A stretch of DNA of 64,000 bases, from assembly GCF_050574275.1 (NCBI RefSeq), contig NZ_CP192260.1, positions 2,108,001 through 2,172,000 of the forward strand. Reading direction: 5' to 3'. The notes below the pieces were generated by a model. It was not told the DNA's origin, made no database searches, and saw only the letters and a list, made by a program, of their open reading frames with translations. The stretch is from Virgibacillus_F flavescens (GTDB taxonomy: Bacteria; Bacillota; Bacilli; Bacillales; Amphibacillaceae). The number at the start of each line of letters is the position of its first letter. Position 1 is the stretch's first letter. Position numbers and translations under genes: made by a program. Below, piece by piece: positions 16,763 to 25,474 of the stretch.

Positions 16763-18964
16763 ATGGCAAAAGATGATATTCTAACAATTGAAGATGTAAT
16801 TGAAAAAGCTCGGAAGTATATTTCTGAAGAGGATGCGGCTTTTATTAGACGTGCGTTTGAATTTGCTGAACGGGCACACGCTGACCAGTTTCGGAAATCA
16901 GGTGAACCATATATTATTCACCCTGTTCAGGTAGCAGGTATTTTAGTTGAGCTAGAAATGGATTCTGAAACAATTGCGGGCGGATTTTTACATGATGTAG
17001 TCGAAGATACTGAGATAACTTTAGATGAAATTGAATCCAATTTTAATCATGAGGTCGCAATGTTAGTTGACGGAGTCACAAAGCTTGGAAAGATTAAGTA
17101 TAAATCAAAAGAAGCTATCCAAGCAGAAAACCACCGTAAAATGTTTGTAGCTATGGCAAAGGATATTCGCGTCATTTTAATTAAACTTGCGGACCGTTTG
17201 CATAATATGCGCACGTTAAAGCATCTTCCACCGGAAAAGCAGAGGAGAAAAGCAAATGAGACATTAGAAATATTTGCCCCTCTAGCACACAGACTTGGTA
17301 TCTCCACGATGAAGTGGGAGTTAGAAGATATAGCGTTGCGTTATTTGAATCCACAACAATATTATCGAATTGTTCAACTTATGAAACAAAAAAGAAACCA
17401 ACGGGAATCGTATATCAAAGATGTAATGGACCAAGTTAGCGAGCAAGTAAAAGAAGTAAATATAAATGCCGATATCTCTGGAAGACCGAAACATCTATAT
17501 AGTATCTACAAAAAAATGACTAAGCAAAACAAGCAGTTTACCGAAATTTACGATCTGCTGGCAGTACGAATAATTGTAGATAGTATTAAAGACTGTTACG
17601 CGGTTCTTGGAATCATTCATACATGCTGGAAGCCGATGCCAGGAAGATTTAAAGACTATATTGCCATGCCAAAACCAAATCTGTATCAATCTTTGCATAC
17701 GACGGTTATTGGGCCAAAAGGCGACCCGCTGGAGGTTCAGATACGTACGAAAGAAATGCATGAAATTTCTGAGTATGGAATAGCTGCTCATTGGGCTTAT
17801 AAAGAAGGTCGCCAATTAAATAAAGACAAGAAATCATTTGAAGAAAAGCTGACATGGTTTCGGGAAATTCTAGAGTGGCAAAATGAAACCTATGATGCCG
17901 AAGAGTTTATGGAATCTTTAAAGGTCGATTTATTTTCCGATATGGTTTATGTGTTTACACCAAAAGGTGATGTAATCGAATTACCTTCCGGATCTGTACC
18001 ACTTGATTTCGCCTATCGTATTCATACCGAGATTGGTAACAAAACAATTGGTGCAAAAATCAACGGAAAGATGGAGCCGCTTGATTATAACTTAAAAAAC
18101 GGCGATATTATTGATGTAATGACGTCTAAGCATTCCTATGGGCCATCGCAGGACTGGCTAAAGATTACACAAACATCGCAAGCAAAAAATAAAATTAAAC
18201 AGTTCTTCAAAAAACAGCGGCGTGAAGAAAACATTGTAAAAGGAAAAGAATTGGTTGATAAAGAAATCCGTTCTTTAGGAATCGAGCCTAAAGAAGCACT
18301 TACGCAGGAAAATCTTAAACGTGTCTATGAAAAATTTAACTTTACGAGTGAAGATGATATGTATGCGGCTGTGGGGTATCAGGGAATTACTGCTGCTTTA
18401 ATTTCCACGCGTTTGACCGACAAGATCCGACAATCAAAACTAAAACAGCAAGATCTCGCTCAAACATTGGAGGACGTAAAAACCGGTGTTAAAGCGAGTA
18501 AAGCGAACAAACGAGATTCTGGTGTAAAAGTTGCGGGAGTGGATAATTTACTAGTACGTTTATCCAAATGCTGTAATCCTGTTCCAGGTGATGTAATAGT
18601 TGGGTATATTACAAAAGGACGGGGGGTTTCTGTACACCGATCAGACTGTCCAAATGTTCAGACTGAGGATGCTCAGCAACGCTTTTTACATGTAGAGTGG
18701 GAGAGATCCATGAACGACAAGAAGCAATATCATGTAGATCTTGAAATATCTGGTTATGATCGTCGAGGCTTGTTAAACGAAGTGTTACAAGCGGTAAATG
18801 AAACGAAAACGAACATTACACATGTGACTGGTCGTTCAGATAGAAACAAAATGGCAGTCATTCATATTACAATTCTCATCAATGATACGAATCATCTGCG
18901 TAAAATAGTAGAGCGAATTAAACAAATTAAAGAAGTTTATACTGTTACGAGAACGATACAATAA
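16763..18964 (+). CDS. relA: Bifunctional (p)ppGpp synthetase/hydrolase
   Basis: 733 residues with the full Rel layout. The HD hydrolase has H53, HDVVEDT 77-83 and LADRLHNMRT near 142-151. The synthetase domain has GRPKHLYSIYKKM near 241-253 and the catalytic stretch RFKDYIAMPKPNLYQSLHTT near 294-313. A TGS domain (VYVFTPKGDVIELPSGS), the conserved CCNPVPGD region and a C-terminal ACT domain follow. It makes and destroys the alarmone for the stringent response. Both catalytic halves look intact. ATG 16763 follows AAGGTGATC. A strong terminator follows. Confidence 0.98.
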   Translation: MAKDDILTIEDVIEKARKYISEEDAAFIRRAFEFAERAHADQFRKSGEPYIIHPVQVAGILVELEMDSETIAGGFLHDVVEDTEITLDEIESNFNHEVAMLVDGVTKLGKIKYKSKEAIQAENHRKMFVAMAKDIRVILIKLADRLHNMRTLKHLPPEKQRRKANETLEIFAPLAHRLGISTMKWELEDIALRYLNPQQYYRIVQLMKQKRNQRESYIKDVMDQVSEQVKEVNINADISGRPKHLYSIYKKMTKQNKQFTEIYDLLAVRIIVDSIKDCYAVLGIIHTCWKPMPGRFKDYIAMPKPNLYQSLHTTVIGPKGDPLEVQIRTKEMHEISEYGIAAHWAYKEGRQLNKDKKSFEEKLTWFREILEWQNETYDAEEFMESLKVDLFSDMVYVFTPKGDVIELPSGSVPLDFAYRIHTEIGNKTIGAKINGKMEPLDYNLKNGDIIDVMTSKHSYGPSQDWLKITQTSQAKNKIKQFFKKQRREENIVKGKELVDKEIRSLGIEPKEALTQENLKRVYEKFNFTSEDDMYAAVGYQGITAALISTRLTDKIRQSKLKQQDLAQTLEDVKTGVKASKANKRDSGVKVAGVDNLLVRLSKCCNPVPGDVIVGYITKGRGVSVHRSDCPNVQTEDAQQRFLHVEWERSMNDKKQYHVDLEISGYDRRGLLNEVLQAVNETKTNITHVTGRSDRNKMAVIHITILINDTNHLRKIVERIKQIKEVYTVTRTIQ

Positions 18965-18969
18965 AATAT

Positions 18970-19000
18970 ATAAGGTGGTTAAGTGAACCACCTTTTTGTG
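18970..19000 (+). terminator. relA terminator
   Basis: An AAGGTGGTT / AACCACCTT stem with a 6-base loop is followed by TTTTTGTG. Confidence 0.92.
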
Positions 19001-19042
19001 TAATTTAGAAGTGAAACTATACGGTAAGAAGGTGTTTCATGA

Positions 19043-19489
19043 ATGCGGGCAATTATTCAGCGCGCTATGAATAGTAGTGTATCAGTTGATGGCACTGTGA
19101 CTGGGGAAATTGATAATGGGCTTGTCATGCTGTTAGGCGTGACACATAGTGATACGATAGAGGATGCTAAATTTATTGTAAATAAAGTAGTTAACCTGCG
19201 TATATTTGAAGATGCCGATCAAAAGATGAATTTATCTCTCAAAGACGTAAATGGCGGAGTTTTATCAATTTCCCAATTCACATTATATGGTAACCTGAAA
19301 AAAGGGAGACGCCCGAGTTTCGTAGATGCAGCAAAACCTGATCTGGCAAATGAATTATATCAAACAGTAAACCAATTCATAGAAGACCAGGGTGTACCGG
19401 TAGAAACGGGTGAATTTGGAAAAATGATGAATGTTCAATTAACAAATGTAGGACCAGCAACATTTATACTGGACAGTAATGAAAAATGA
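19043..19489 (+). CDS. dtd: D-aminoacyl-tRNA deacylase
   Basis: 148 residues. It clears D-amino acids (and glycine mischarged on tRNA-Ala) from tRNA. Signature stretches are SQFTLYGNLKKGRRPSF near 77-93 and NVGPATFILD at the C-terminus, which holds the cross-subunit Gly-Pro motif. ATG 19043 has AAGAAGGTG upstream. An out-of-frame ATG at 19039 is ignored. It sits between relA and a convergent amidase gene, with a shared bidirectional terminator. Confidence 0.97.
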   Translation: MRAIIQRAMNSSVSVDGTVTGEIDNGLVMLLGVTHSDTIEDAKFIVNKVVNLRIFEDADQKMNLSLKDVNGGVLSISQFTLYGNLKKGRRPSFVDAAKPDLANELYQTVNQFIEDQGVPVETGEFGKMMNVQLTNVGPATFILDSNEK

Positions 19490-19528
19490 TCTATTTGTGA
19501 TAGTGCATCACAAATAGATCATTTTTTC
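19485..19528. terminator. Bidirectional terminator between dtd and the amidase
   Basis: A perfect 17-bp stem (AATGATCTATTTGTGAT and its complement) with a 5-base loop and T runs on both strands. It overlaps the dtd stop codon. Confidence 0.95.
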
Positions 19529-20583
19529 TACTTATTACCAAAGTATTTAATTAGACCGTTAACCATACCCTGAACCAATTTTTTTTGGTAAGCATTGGTT
19601 TGAAGCAACTGTTCTTTATTTTCATTGGACAAAAATCCAAGCTCCACCAATACAGCCGGTTTAAATGTTTGTCTGATTACAAAGTAGTTGCCAAAAGCTA
19701 CACCACGATCATTGGCATTTGTTTCCTTAATCAGTTCTTTTTGAATATATGTTGCAAGATCTTTATTTTGTCCATGATAGTAATACGTACCAATACCTGT
19801 AACACTGGGAAGCTCAGGTGTACTATTGTAATGGATACTTATAAATACATCTGCCTTGATATTTGCAAAGCTTGATCGACTGCCAAGAGAAATAAATTCA
19901 TCTTCAGGTCTTGTCATAATAACATTTGCACCTAACACGGTCAGTTCCTGTTTTAGTTCCTGTGAAGTTTTGTAGGTATAATCTTTCTCGAAGGTACCAT
20001 TTGCTCCAATAGCTCCAACATCGCGCCCACCATGACCTGCATCGATTACAATTGTCTTATTTTCTATTCCGGTAGTTTCCTTTTCCTCGTCTTTAACGAA
20101 TTGTTTTTTTAAGAATCCTGTTAGCTCTTCCCCCTCAACTTTATACCAGTCATCTGTTTCTCCTACCACATCAAAGGTAGTTCCTTTTTCTGCGTAGCCG
20201 GTAATCTCATCGTTTGTTGAAGGTCCACTTCGAAGGTGTGTATGCTTATAAGGAATGGTAACTGTTTCAATGGAAGCTTCATTTGTAACAGATTCTGTCT
20301 CTTCTTTGGAGGACTGTCCATCTTGAATAGTTATGTATTCTTTTGTTATCCAGCCTGTCATAGTGGCTAGTTGAATCTCCACCCAATTATCCTGTTGCTG
20401 AACTATAGGATAGCTTTCATTGGCATGAACTTCATCAACCTCTTCAAAGTTTTCACCAGGACCGCTTCTGACATTGAGAATTTGTGTGTCAATAACTGCT
20501 TTTTTTGTTCCTGCTGGAGTTGTCATAGCAGTTAATAACATAACAATACCTAAACAAATAATGATTATTTTAAACGTGCGCAA
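19528..20583 (-). CDS. N-acetylmuramoyl-L-alanine amidase with two SH3b domains (YrvJ-like)
   Basis: 351 residues from TTG 20583, with TAGGGGGAAAAGCG upstream. A TTG seven codons earlier lacks that spacing. An N-terminal membrane/signal segment (about 4-22) is followed by two bacterial SH3 domains (ILNVRSGPGENFEEV near 35-49, THLRSGPSTNDEITGYA near 115-131). A linker leads to an Amidase_3 domain. Zinc and catalytic residues are in VIDAGHGGRDVGAIG, FEKDYT, ISIHYNS and LVELGFLSN. It should be exported and cleave the amide bond between muramic acid and stem peptide. B. subtilis YrvJ has the same position and more SH3 repeats, so this is a shorter version. Confidence 0.92.
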   Translation of the reverse strand: MRTFKIIIICLGIVMLLTAMTTPAGTKKAVIDTQILNVRSGPGENFEEVDEVHANESYPIVQQQDNWVEIQLATMTGWITKEYITIQDGQSSKEETESVTNEASIETVTIPYKHTHLRSGPSTNDEITGYAEKGTTFDVVGETDDWYKVEGEELTGFLKKQFVKDEEKETTGIENKTIVIDAGHGGRDVGAIGANGTFEKDYTYKTSQELKQELTVLGANVIMTRPEDEFISLGSRSSFANIKADVFISIHYNSTPELPSVTGIGTYYYHGQNKDLATYIQKELIKETNANDRGVAFGNYFVIRQTFKPAVLVELGFLSNENKEQLLQTNAYQKKLVQGMVNGLIKYFGNK

Positions 20584-20677
20584 CGCTTTTCCCCCTAAAA
20601 CCAATTATGTTTTCTAATTCTATTTTAATAGAAATTAATAAAATAGGCAAAGATAGATATATGGGAGGCGAATTTTA

Positions 20678-20851
20678 ATGCGTATAAATGATAAGCAAAA
20701 CAAATCGATACACAATAAAGATTTTCACGATATTAATTTACACCGGTTTATGGAGCTGAATGATCATTCTACACAAATGGAAATAGCAATGGAACTCGGA
20801 ATTACTTTAGGTGAAGTAAAACAATTAAAGAAATTAGTAAATCGTGCTTGA
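20678..20851 (+). CDS. 57-residue small protein with helix-turn-helix-like C-terminus
   Basis: ATG 20678 is preceded by ATGGGAGGCG and reads 57 codons to TGA at 20849-20851. The protein starts MRINDKQNKSIHNKDF. Residues 30-55 (STQMEIAMELGITLGEVKQL and onward) resemble a sigma-region-4 or HTH fold. It is divergent from the amidase and its 3' end carries the -35 of the hisS promoter. B. subtilis has a small gene, yrzK, in this interval, so a conserved small gene is likely, but I cannot confirm homology. Function unknown. Confidence 0.7.
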   Translation: MRINDKQNKSIHNKDFHDINLHRFMELNDHSTQMEIAMELGITLGEVKQLKKLVNRA

Positions 20852-20879
20852 CATTGAACCTGTATAGGATTAATATAAT
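20848..20879 (+). promoter_or_regulatory. Candidate sigma-A promoter for hisS-aspS
   Basis: TTGACA (20848-20853), followed either by TAATAT (20871-20876) after 17 bases or by TATAAT (20874-20879) after 20 bases. The T-box leader starts just downstream. Confidence 0.65.
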
Positions 20880-20884
20880 AATCA

Positions 20885-21170
20885 TTCTAGAATGAATCGT
20901 AACAGTTGAACAATATAGTGAAAACCCGATTGAGGGAAAAAGTAGTTAAGTAATAGGTGGTTAGAGAGAAAATGTCTTTGGCTGAAAACATTTTCACATA
21001 CTAGCTTAATGAAAGACATTCCTTAGGTTCTTAACCGAAATGTACGTAGGTTAAGACGTTTTGCAGGCGTTAACTGTGAAGAGTGGATGCAGGCAAGACG
21101 CATCAACTAGGGTGGCAACGCGGGTGAACTCTCGTCCCTTTTTTATATAGGGATGGGAGTTTTTTTATTG
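20885..21170 (+). promoter_or_regulatory. T-box leader of hisS-aspS, Asp specifier candidate
   Basis: The T-box sequence AGGGTGGCAACGCGGG is at 21109-21124. A terminator hairpin follows (AACTCTCGTCCCT / AGGGATGGGAGTT, 21127-21161, then a T run). In the Stem I region an apical TTGGCTGA loop is followed by GAAAGACA, with GAC (Asp) at 21015-21017 in the specifier position. The alaS leader has the parallel string GAAAGCTA. Uncharged tRNA binding is expected to switch the leader to antitermination. The specifier reading is an inference from this alignment. Confidence 0.9.
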
Positions 21171-21196
21171 TTTACACATATAGGGAGGAATAACTA

Positions 21197-22483
21197 ATGA
21201 ATATTAAGGCACCACGTGGAACGGTTGATATTTTACCTGAAACGGCTAAAAAATGGCAGTACATCGAAAATGTAATTAAAAATGTGTGTAACAGATTTCA
21301 TTATAATGAAATACGAACTCCTATCTTTGAACATACTGAATTGTTTAAGCGGGGTGTAGGGGACTCTACCGATATAGTACAAAAGGAGATGTATACCTTT
21401 GAAGATCGGGGTGAAAGAAGTCTGACGCTTCGACCAGAAGGAACTGCTTCAGTAGTGCGTGCTTTCGTAGAAAATAAATTGTTTGGTTCTCCTGTTCAAC
21501 CAGTGAAATTGTTTTATTTTGGGCAAATGTTTCGTTACGAACGTCCGCAAAAAGGCAGAATGCGCCAATTAAACCAATTTGGTGTGGAGGCTATGGGAAG
21601 TGCAGATCCTGCAGTGGATGCTGAAGTTATTGATTTAGCGATGACATGTTATAAAGAGCTTGGATTAAAATCGCTCAAGCTAGTTATAAATAGCTTAGGA
21701 GATACAGAAAGTCGAAAAAATTACCGTGAGGCTCTAATTCAGCATTTTTCTCCACATAAGGAAGAATTATGTCAGGATTGTCAATCGCGCCTGACGCAAA
21801 ATCCACTTCGGATCTTGGATTGTAAAAAGGATGCTGACCACCCAGCAATGAAAACTGCACCATCAATAATGGATTTTTTAAATGAAGAATCCAAATCCTA
21901 TTTCGATAAAGTGAAAAGCTATTTGGACGTGATGGAAATTCCGTATACTGTGGATAAAAATTTAGTTCGAGGGTTAGATTATTACAACCACACGGCATTT
22001 GAAATTATGAGTGAAGCGGAAGGCTTTGGAGCGATTACTACATTAGCGGGTGGCGGTCGATATAACGGTCTAGTAGAAGATCTTGGCGGACCAGACACAC
22101 CTGGAATTGGATTTGGAATGGGTATTGAGCGGCTTTCAATGGCGCTGGATGCAGAAAATATAACACTCCCACTGGAAGATCAATTAGATTGTTACCTTGT
22201 TGCTTTTGGTGAAAATGCAGCTTCTGAATCAGTACGTCTTGTTCACTTGCTTCGGGAAAACGGAATCCAGGTTGATAAGGATTATCAAGGTCGAAAAATG
22301 AAGAGTCAATTTAAAGCGGCAGACCGTGATAATTCAAAGTTCGTACTTGTACTCGGAGATGAAGAAATAGAAAATAACGTAATAAACGTCAAAAACATGA
22401 ATACGGGTAATCAAACACAGGTTGCTATTTCGGATATTGTAACTTACATGCATACTGTTATCGAACAAGAGGGAGGTAGTTAA
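21197..22483 (+). CDS. hisS: Histidyl-tRNA synthetase
   Basis: 428 residues, a class II synthetase. Motif 2 is in FYFGQMFRYERPQKGRMRQLNQFG (about 108-131). The HisRS signature LVRGLDYYNHTAFE is near 256-269, motif 3 is GFGMGIERL near 309-317, and the C-terminal anticodon-binding domain follows. ATG 21197 has AGGGAGGAA upstream. Its stop overlaps the first ATG of aspS by one base, so translation is coupled. It is controlled by the T-box leader. Confidence 0.98.
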   Translation: MNIKAPRGTVDILPETAKKWQYIENVIKNVCNRFHYNEIRTPIFEHTELFKRGVGDSTDIVQKEMYTFEDRGERSLTLRPEGTASVVRAFVENKLFGSPVQPVKLFYFGQMFRYERPQKGRMRQLNQFGVEAMGSADPAVDAEVIDLAMTCYKELGLKSLKLVINSLGDTESRKNYREALIQHFSPHKEELCQDCQSRLTQNPLRILDCKKDADHPAMKTAPSIMDFLNEESKSYFDKVKSYLDVMEIPYTVDKNLVRGLDYYNHTAFEIMSEAEGFGAITTLAGGGRYNGLVEDLGGPDTPGIGFGMGIERLSMALDAENITLPLEDQLDCYLVAFGENAASESVRLVHLLRENGIQVDKDYQGRKMKSQFKAADRDNSKFVLVLGDEEIENNVINVKNMNTGNQTQVAISDIVTYMHTVIEQEGGS

Positions 22484-24270
22484 TGATGAACAAAGAAACA
22501 AGGATGTTAGCAGGCACTATTCGTGAAGGTCACATTGACCAGGAGGTGCTGCTTAAAGGATGGGTACAAAAAAGGCGAGATTTAGGTGGATTAATTTTTA
22601 TTGATTTACGTGATAAATCCGGAATTGTACAAATCGTGTTTAACCCAACTGTTTCCAAAGAAGCACTTGAAATAGCTGAAGCGGTACGTAGTGAATATGT
22701 TGTCGAAGTTAAAGGTAAAGTGGTTAAGCGTGACGAATCCACAATCAACGGACTTATGGATACCGGAGCAATCGAAATTGCGGTTGATTCGTTAGAGATA
22801 CTTAACAAATCAAAGAACCCTCCCTTCCTCATTCAGGATGAAACGGATGTATCGGAAGATTTACGGTTAAAATACCGTTATATAGATCTACGGAGAAGTT
22901 CACTACAAGAAACGTTTAAACTCCGTCACAAAACAACACAGGTAATTCGAAACTTTTTAAATGAACAAGCGTTTCTTGAAATGGAAACACCAATATTAAC
23001 AAAAAGCACACCTGAAGGAGCACGTGATTACTTAGTACCTAGCCGGGTTCATGCTGGAGAGTTCTATGCATTACCTCAATCTCCTCAATTGTTTAAACAA
23101 CTAATAATGATTTCAGGTTTTGAAAAGTATTATCAAATTGCCCGTTGTTTTCGAGATGAGGATCTACGTGCAGACCGTCAACCTGAATTCACACAAATTG
23201 ATATTGAAACTTCTTTCATGTCCAGTGATGAAATTATGGAGATGACAGAAGATATGATGCGAAAAGTAATGCTAGAAGTTAAAGATGTAGAGATTCCTCA
23301 ACAGTTACCACGTCTTAAATACCAAGATGCAATGCAGAGATTTGGCTCTGATAAACCAGATACTCGTTTTGGAATGGAGCTAATTCATGTATCTGATGAT
23401 GTTAAGGAATCTTCCTTTAAAGTGTTCCAAAGTGCGATAGCAGATGGTGGAAAAGTAGCATTATTAAATGCAAAAGAGCAAGCAACAAAGTACTCAAGAA
23501 AAGATATTGATAAACTAACAGATTTTGTAAAAGTATATGGAGCTAAGGGTCTAGCCTGGTTAAAAGTAGAAGGCGAAGAATTGAAAGGACCGATTGCTAA
23601 ATTTTTAACTGAAGATGAAGTTAAAGCAATTACCAATAAAGCAGAGGCAAGTGACGGTGACTTACTTCTCTTTGTAGCTGATAAATCTTCAGTTGTTTAT
23701 GATAGTCTTGGAGCTCTCAGATTAAAACTGGGCAGAGAAATGAAGCTGATTGACGAGTCTAAATTTAATTTTCTATGGGTTACTGACTGGCCACTTTTTG
23801 AATATGACGAGGATGAAGGAAGTTTTCAGGCAGCTCACCATCCGTTTACAATGCCTATGGATGAAGACATCAGTAAATTGACAACGGAACCAGAGAATGT
23901 GAGAGCAAAAGCCTATGACCTTGTCTTAAATGGATATGAACTTGGCGGAGGATCGTTGCGTATATATAAAAAAGAGCAGCAGGATAGGATGTTTGAGATA
24001 CTTGGATTCTCGAAAGAGGAAGCAAAGGAGCAGTTCGGATTTCTATTAGAAGCACTTGAATACGGTGCACCTCCACATGGTGGAATAGCTCTTGGTCTCG
24101 ATAGAATCATTATGCTCTTGTCAGGCAGGTCAAACTTACGTGATACGATATTATTCCCAAAAACAGCATCTGCATCAGATCCATTAACAAATGCACCAAG
24201 TGAAGTCGCATCGAACCAACTGGATGAGCTTTCTATTCAGCTAAATAAAAAGAATAACAAAAATGAATAA
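22483..24270 (+). CDS. aspS: Aspartyl-tRNA synthetase
   Basis: 595 residues. An N-terminal OB-fold anticodon-binding domain (about 1-110), class II catalytic core (ARCFRDEDLRADRQPEFTQ near 215-233, GLDRIIMLL motif 3 near 533-541) and the bacterial GAD insertion domain between them. ATG 22483 overlaps the hisS stop, and a second ATG at 22486 is equally possible. GAGGGAGG lies upstream. Whether it charges only tRNA-Asp or also tRNA-Asn cannot be read here. Confidence 0.98.
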   Translation: MMNKETRMLAGTIREGHIDQEVLLKGWVQKRRDLGGLIFIDLRDKSGIVQIVFNPTVSKEALEIAEAVRSEYVVEVKGKVVKRDESTINGLMDTGAIEIAVDSLEILNKSKNPPFLIQDETDVSEDLRLKYRYIDLRRSSLQETFKLRHKTTQVIRNFLNEQAFLEMETPILTKSTPEGARDYLVPSRVHAGEFYALPQSPQLFKQLIMISGFEKYYQIARCFRDEDLRADRQPEFTQIDIETSFMSSDEIMEMTEDMMRKVMLEVKDVEIPQQLPRLKYQDAMQRFGSDKPDTRFGMELIHVSDDVKESSFKVFQSAIADGGKVALLNAKEQATKYSRKDIDKLTDFVKVYGAKGLAWLKVEGEELKGPIAKFLTEDEVKAITNKAEASDGDLLLFVADKSSVVYDSLGALRLKLGREMKLIDESKFNFLWVTDWPLFEYDEDEGSFQAAHHPFTMPMDEDISKLTTEPENVRAKAYDLVLNGYELGGGSLRIYKKEQQDRMFEILGFSKEEAKEQFGFLLEALEYGAPPHGGIALGLDRIIMLLSGRSNLRDTILFPKTASASDPLTNAPSEVASNQLDELSIQLNKKNNKNE

Positions 24271-24319
24271 ATGTAAGAAAATTGTTATACTTGTAATGAA
24301 ATTTTCACAATAATCTATA

Positions 24320-24348
24320 TTGAACAAATTTTATTTCTGTGGTACTAT
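24320..24348 (+). promoter_or_regulatory. Promoter for 6S RNA
   Basis: TTGAAC (24320-24325), 17-base spacer, TACTAT (24343-24348). Transcription would start near 24355, just before the 6S RNA closing stem. Confidence 0.6.
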
Positions 24349-24354
24349 TAGGTT

Positions 24355-24575
24355 ACAAATTAATTTAGATATTTAATCCTGATGTGTACGTTTAATAAAC
24401 GTTTTGACCGAACATTTTTATACGTGGGAGCCCGGACGTTTCTGTGTTGCGTGCATGCCTTATACTTACTTTTAAAAGGAAGCATAATAGGTACAGAACA
24501 AGGCACCCATCTGCCGAGAGCGGGATCAAAACTAAAGAGTTGGACGGCACAATTGGGATTAAATAGCTATACATA
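24355..24575 (+). ncRNA. ssrS: 6S RNA
   Basis: It lies directly downstream of aspS, where B. subtilis encodes 6S-1 RNA. The 5' segment ATTTAATCCTGATGTGT matches the conserved 6S-1 start pattern, and ATTTAATCC pairs with GGATTAAAT near the 3' end (24557-24565) to close a long rod. The total length of about 200 bases fits. 6S RNA mimics an open promoter and sequesters sigma-A RNA polymerase in stationary phase. The short ORFs in both strands here are not supported by ribosome sites. The exact ends are estimates. Confidence 0.85.
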
Positions 24576-24577
24576 AA

Positions 24578-24621
24578 AAAGGCTGCTACAAACGGTATTA
24601 CCGTTTGTAGCAGCCTTTTTA
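24578..24621. terminator. Bidirectional terminator, 6S RNA and rsfA-like gene
   Basis: A 17-bp stem GGCTGCTACAAACGGTA and its complement around a 1-2 base turn, with an A run before and a T run after. Confidence 0.95.
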
Positions 24622-24692
24622 CGTTCCTTCGTTCCGTTTGAAACTATCACTTTAGCAAAAAAATATCGAAAGACGTTTTGAGTTTATCTAAA

Positions 24693-25376
24693 TTAATTAC
24701 TTGTTCCATTGGCAACCTGTTGCAGGTTGCCGTTTTTGTCCATTCGAAATGCTGGAGTCTTTATGGGACCCTGGTCTTCTAAAACAGTCATTTTACGTGC
24801 GCGTTCCATGATCTGGATGAATACCTGATAGTCTTCTTGAACAGTACTTAATTGTTTTTCCGTTAAGGATAAATTCTTTTCCAGTTCGCTTACTTGTCTT
24901 CTTAAACTTTCGTTCTCTCTTTCCATTCTCTCCAAAGCAGACTTTGATTGATTAGATGTTTGGTATTCTTTTTTAACTTGTTTTAAATACCCAATAACCA
25001 TGTCCATTGACAGAACAGGTGCAGATTGGTTTAACTGATTTAAAGATTCTTGCTCATGATTATTAGTAGAAACCTCATTATTATGAGCCGTTACATTCAC
25101 TGCACTTACCGGAGCCTTCTTGTTTTGAACGACTCCAGCGACAGCTCGTTTTTTCTCTTTTCGTTGTCTCTTTGCAAGATCGATAGCATGATCATATTTA
25201 TTTCTTACCTCCGCATTCCATCTGAACCCGCAAGCTGCCGAAGTTCTGTTTAAATGATCTCCAACCTCTTCAAATGCGTTTAATTGCGTACTGCCCTCAC
25301 GTATATGACGTAATACAGTTTCTGCTAATAATAAATCATCTTCATGAGACCATGCGTCCTGTCTAACTTTAACCAT
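24693..25376 (-). CDS. RsfA-family prespore-type transcription factor
   Basis: 227 residues. An N-terminal Myb/SANT-like DNA-binding region (VRQDAWSHEDDLLLAETVL to GFRWNAEVR, about 4-60) is followed by a polar linker. Then comes a coiled coil (ALERMERENESLRRQVSELE onward, about 143-190) that probably mediates dimerisation. B. subtilis RsfA is a sigma-F-dependent regulator that tunes sigma-F and sigma-G genes in the prespore, and YlbO is a mother-cell relative. Which paralogue this is cannot be decided from sequence alone. ATG 25376 follows AAGGAGATG. B. subtilis has yrvM (tcdA) at this position. Confidence 0.82.
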   Translation of the reverse strand: MVKVRQDAWSHEDDLLLAETVLRHIREGSTQLNAFEEVGDHLNRTSAACGFRWNAEVRNKYDHAIDLAKRQRKEKKRAVAGVVQNKKAPVSAVNVTAHNNEVSTNNHEQESLNQLNQSAPVLSMDMVIGYLKQVKKEYQTSNQSKSALERMERENESLRRQVSELEKNLSLTEKQLSTVQEDYQVFIQIMERARKMTVLEDQGPIKTPAFRMDKNGNLQQVANGTSN

Positions 25377-25474
25377 AATATTTCATCTCCTTTTCACTCA
25401 GGCAAATAGATTAATTAGTACACATCCCTATGTGCTAATTAGTTTTACCGTTTGCAAAAAGAAATATACCTATC

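Noticed and set aside
24382..24576. Short open frames on both strands after aspS as genes
   Set aside because: They fall inside the 6S RNA, lack ribosome sites and have no family features.
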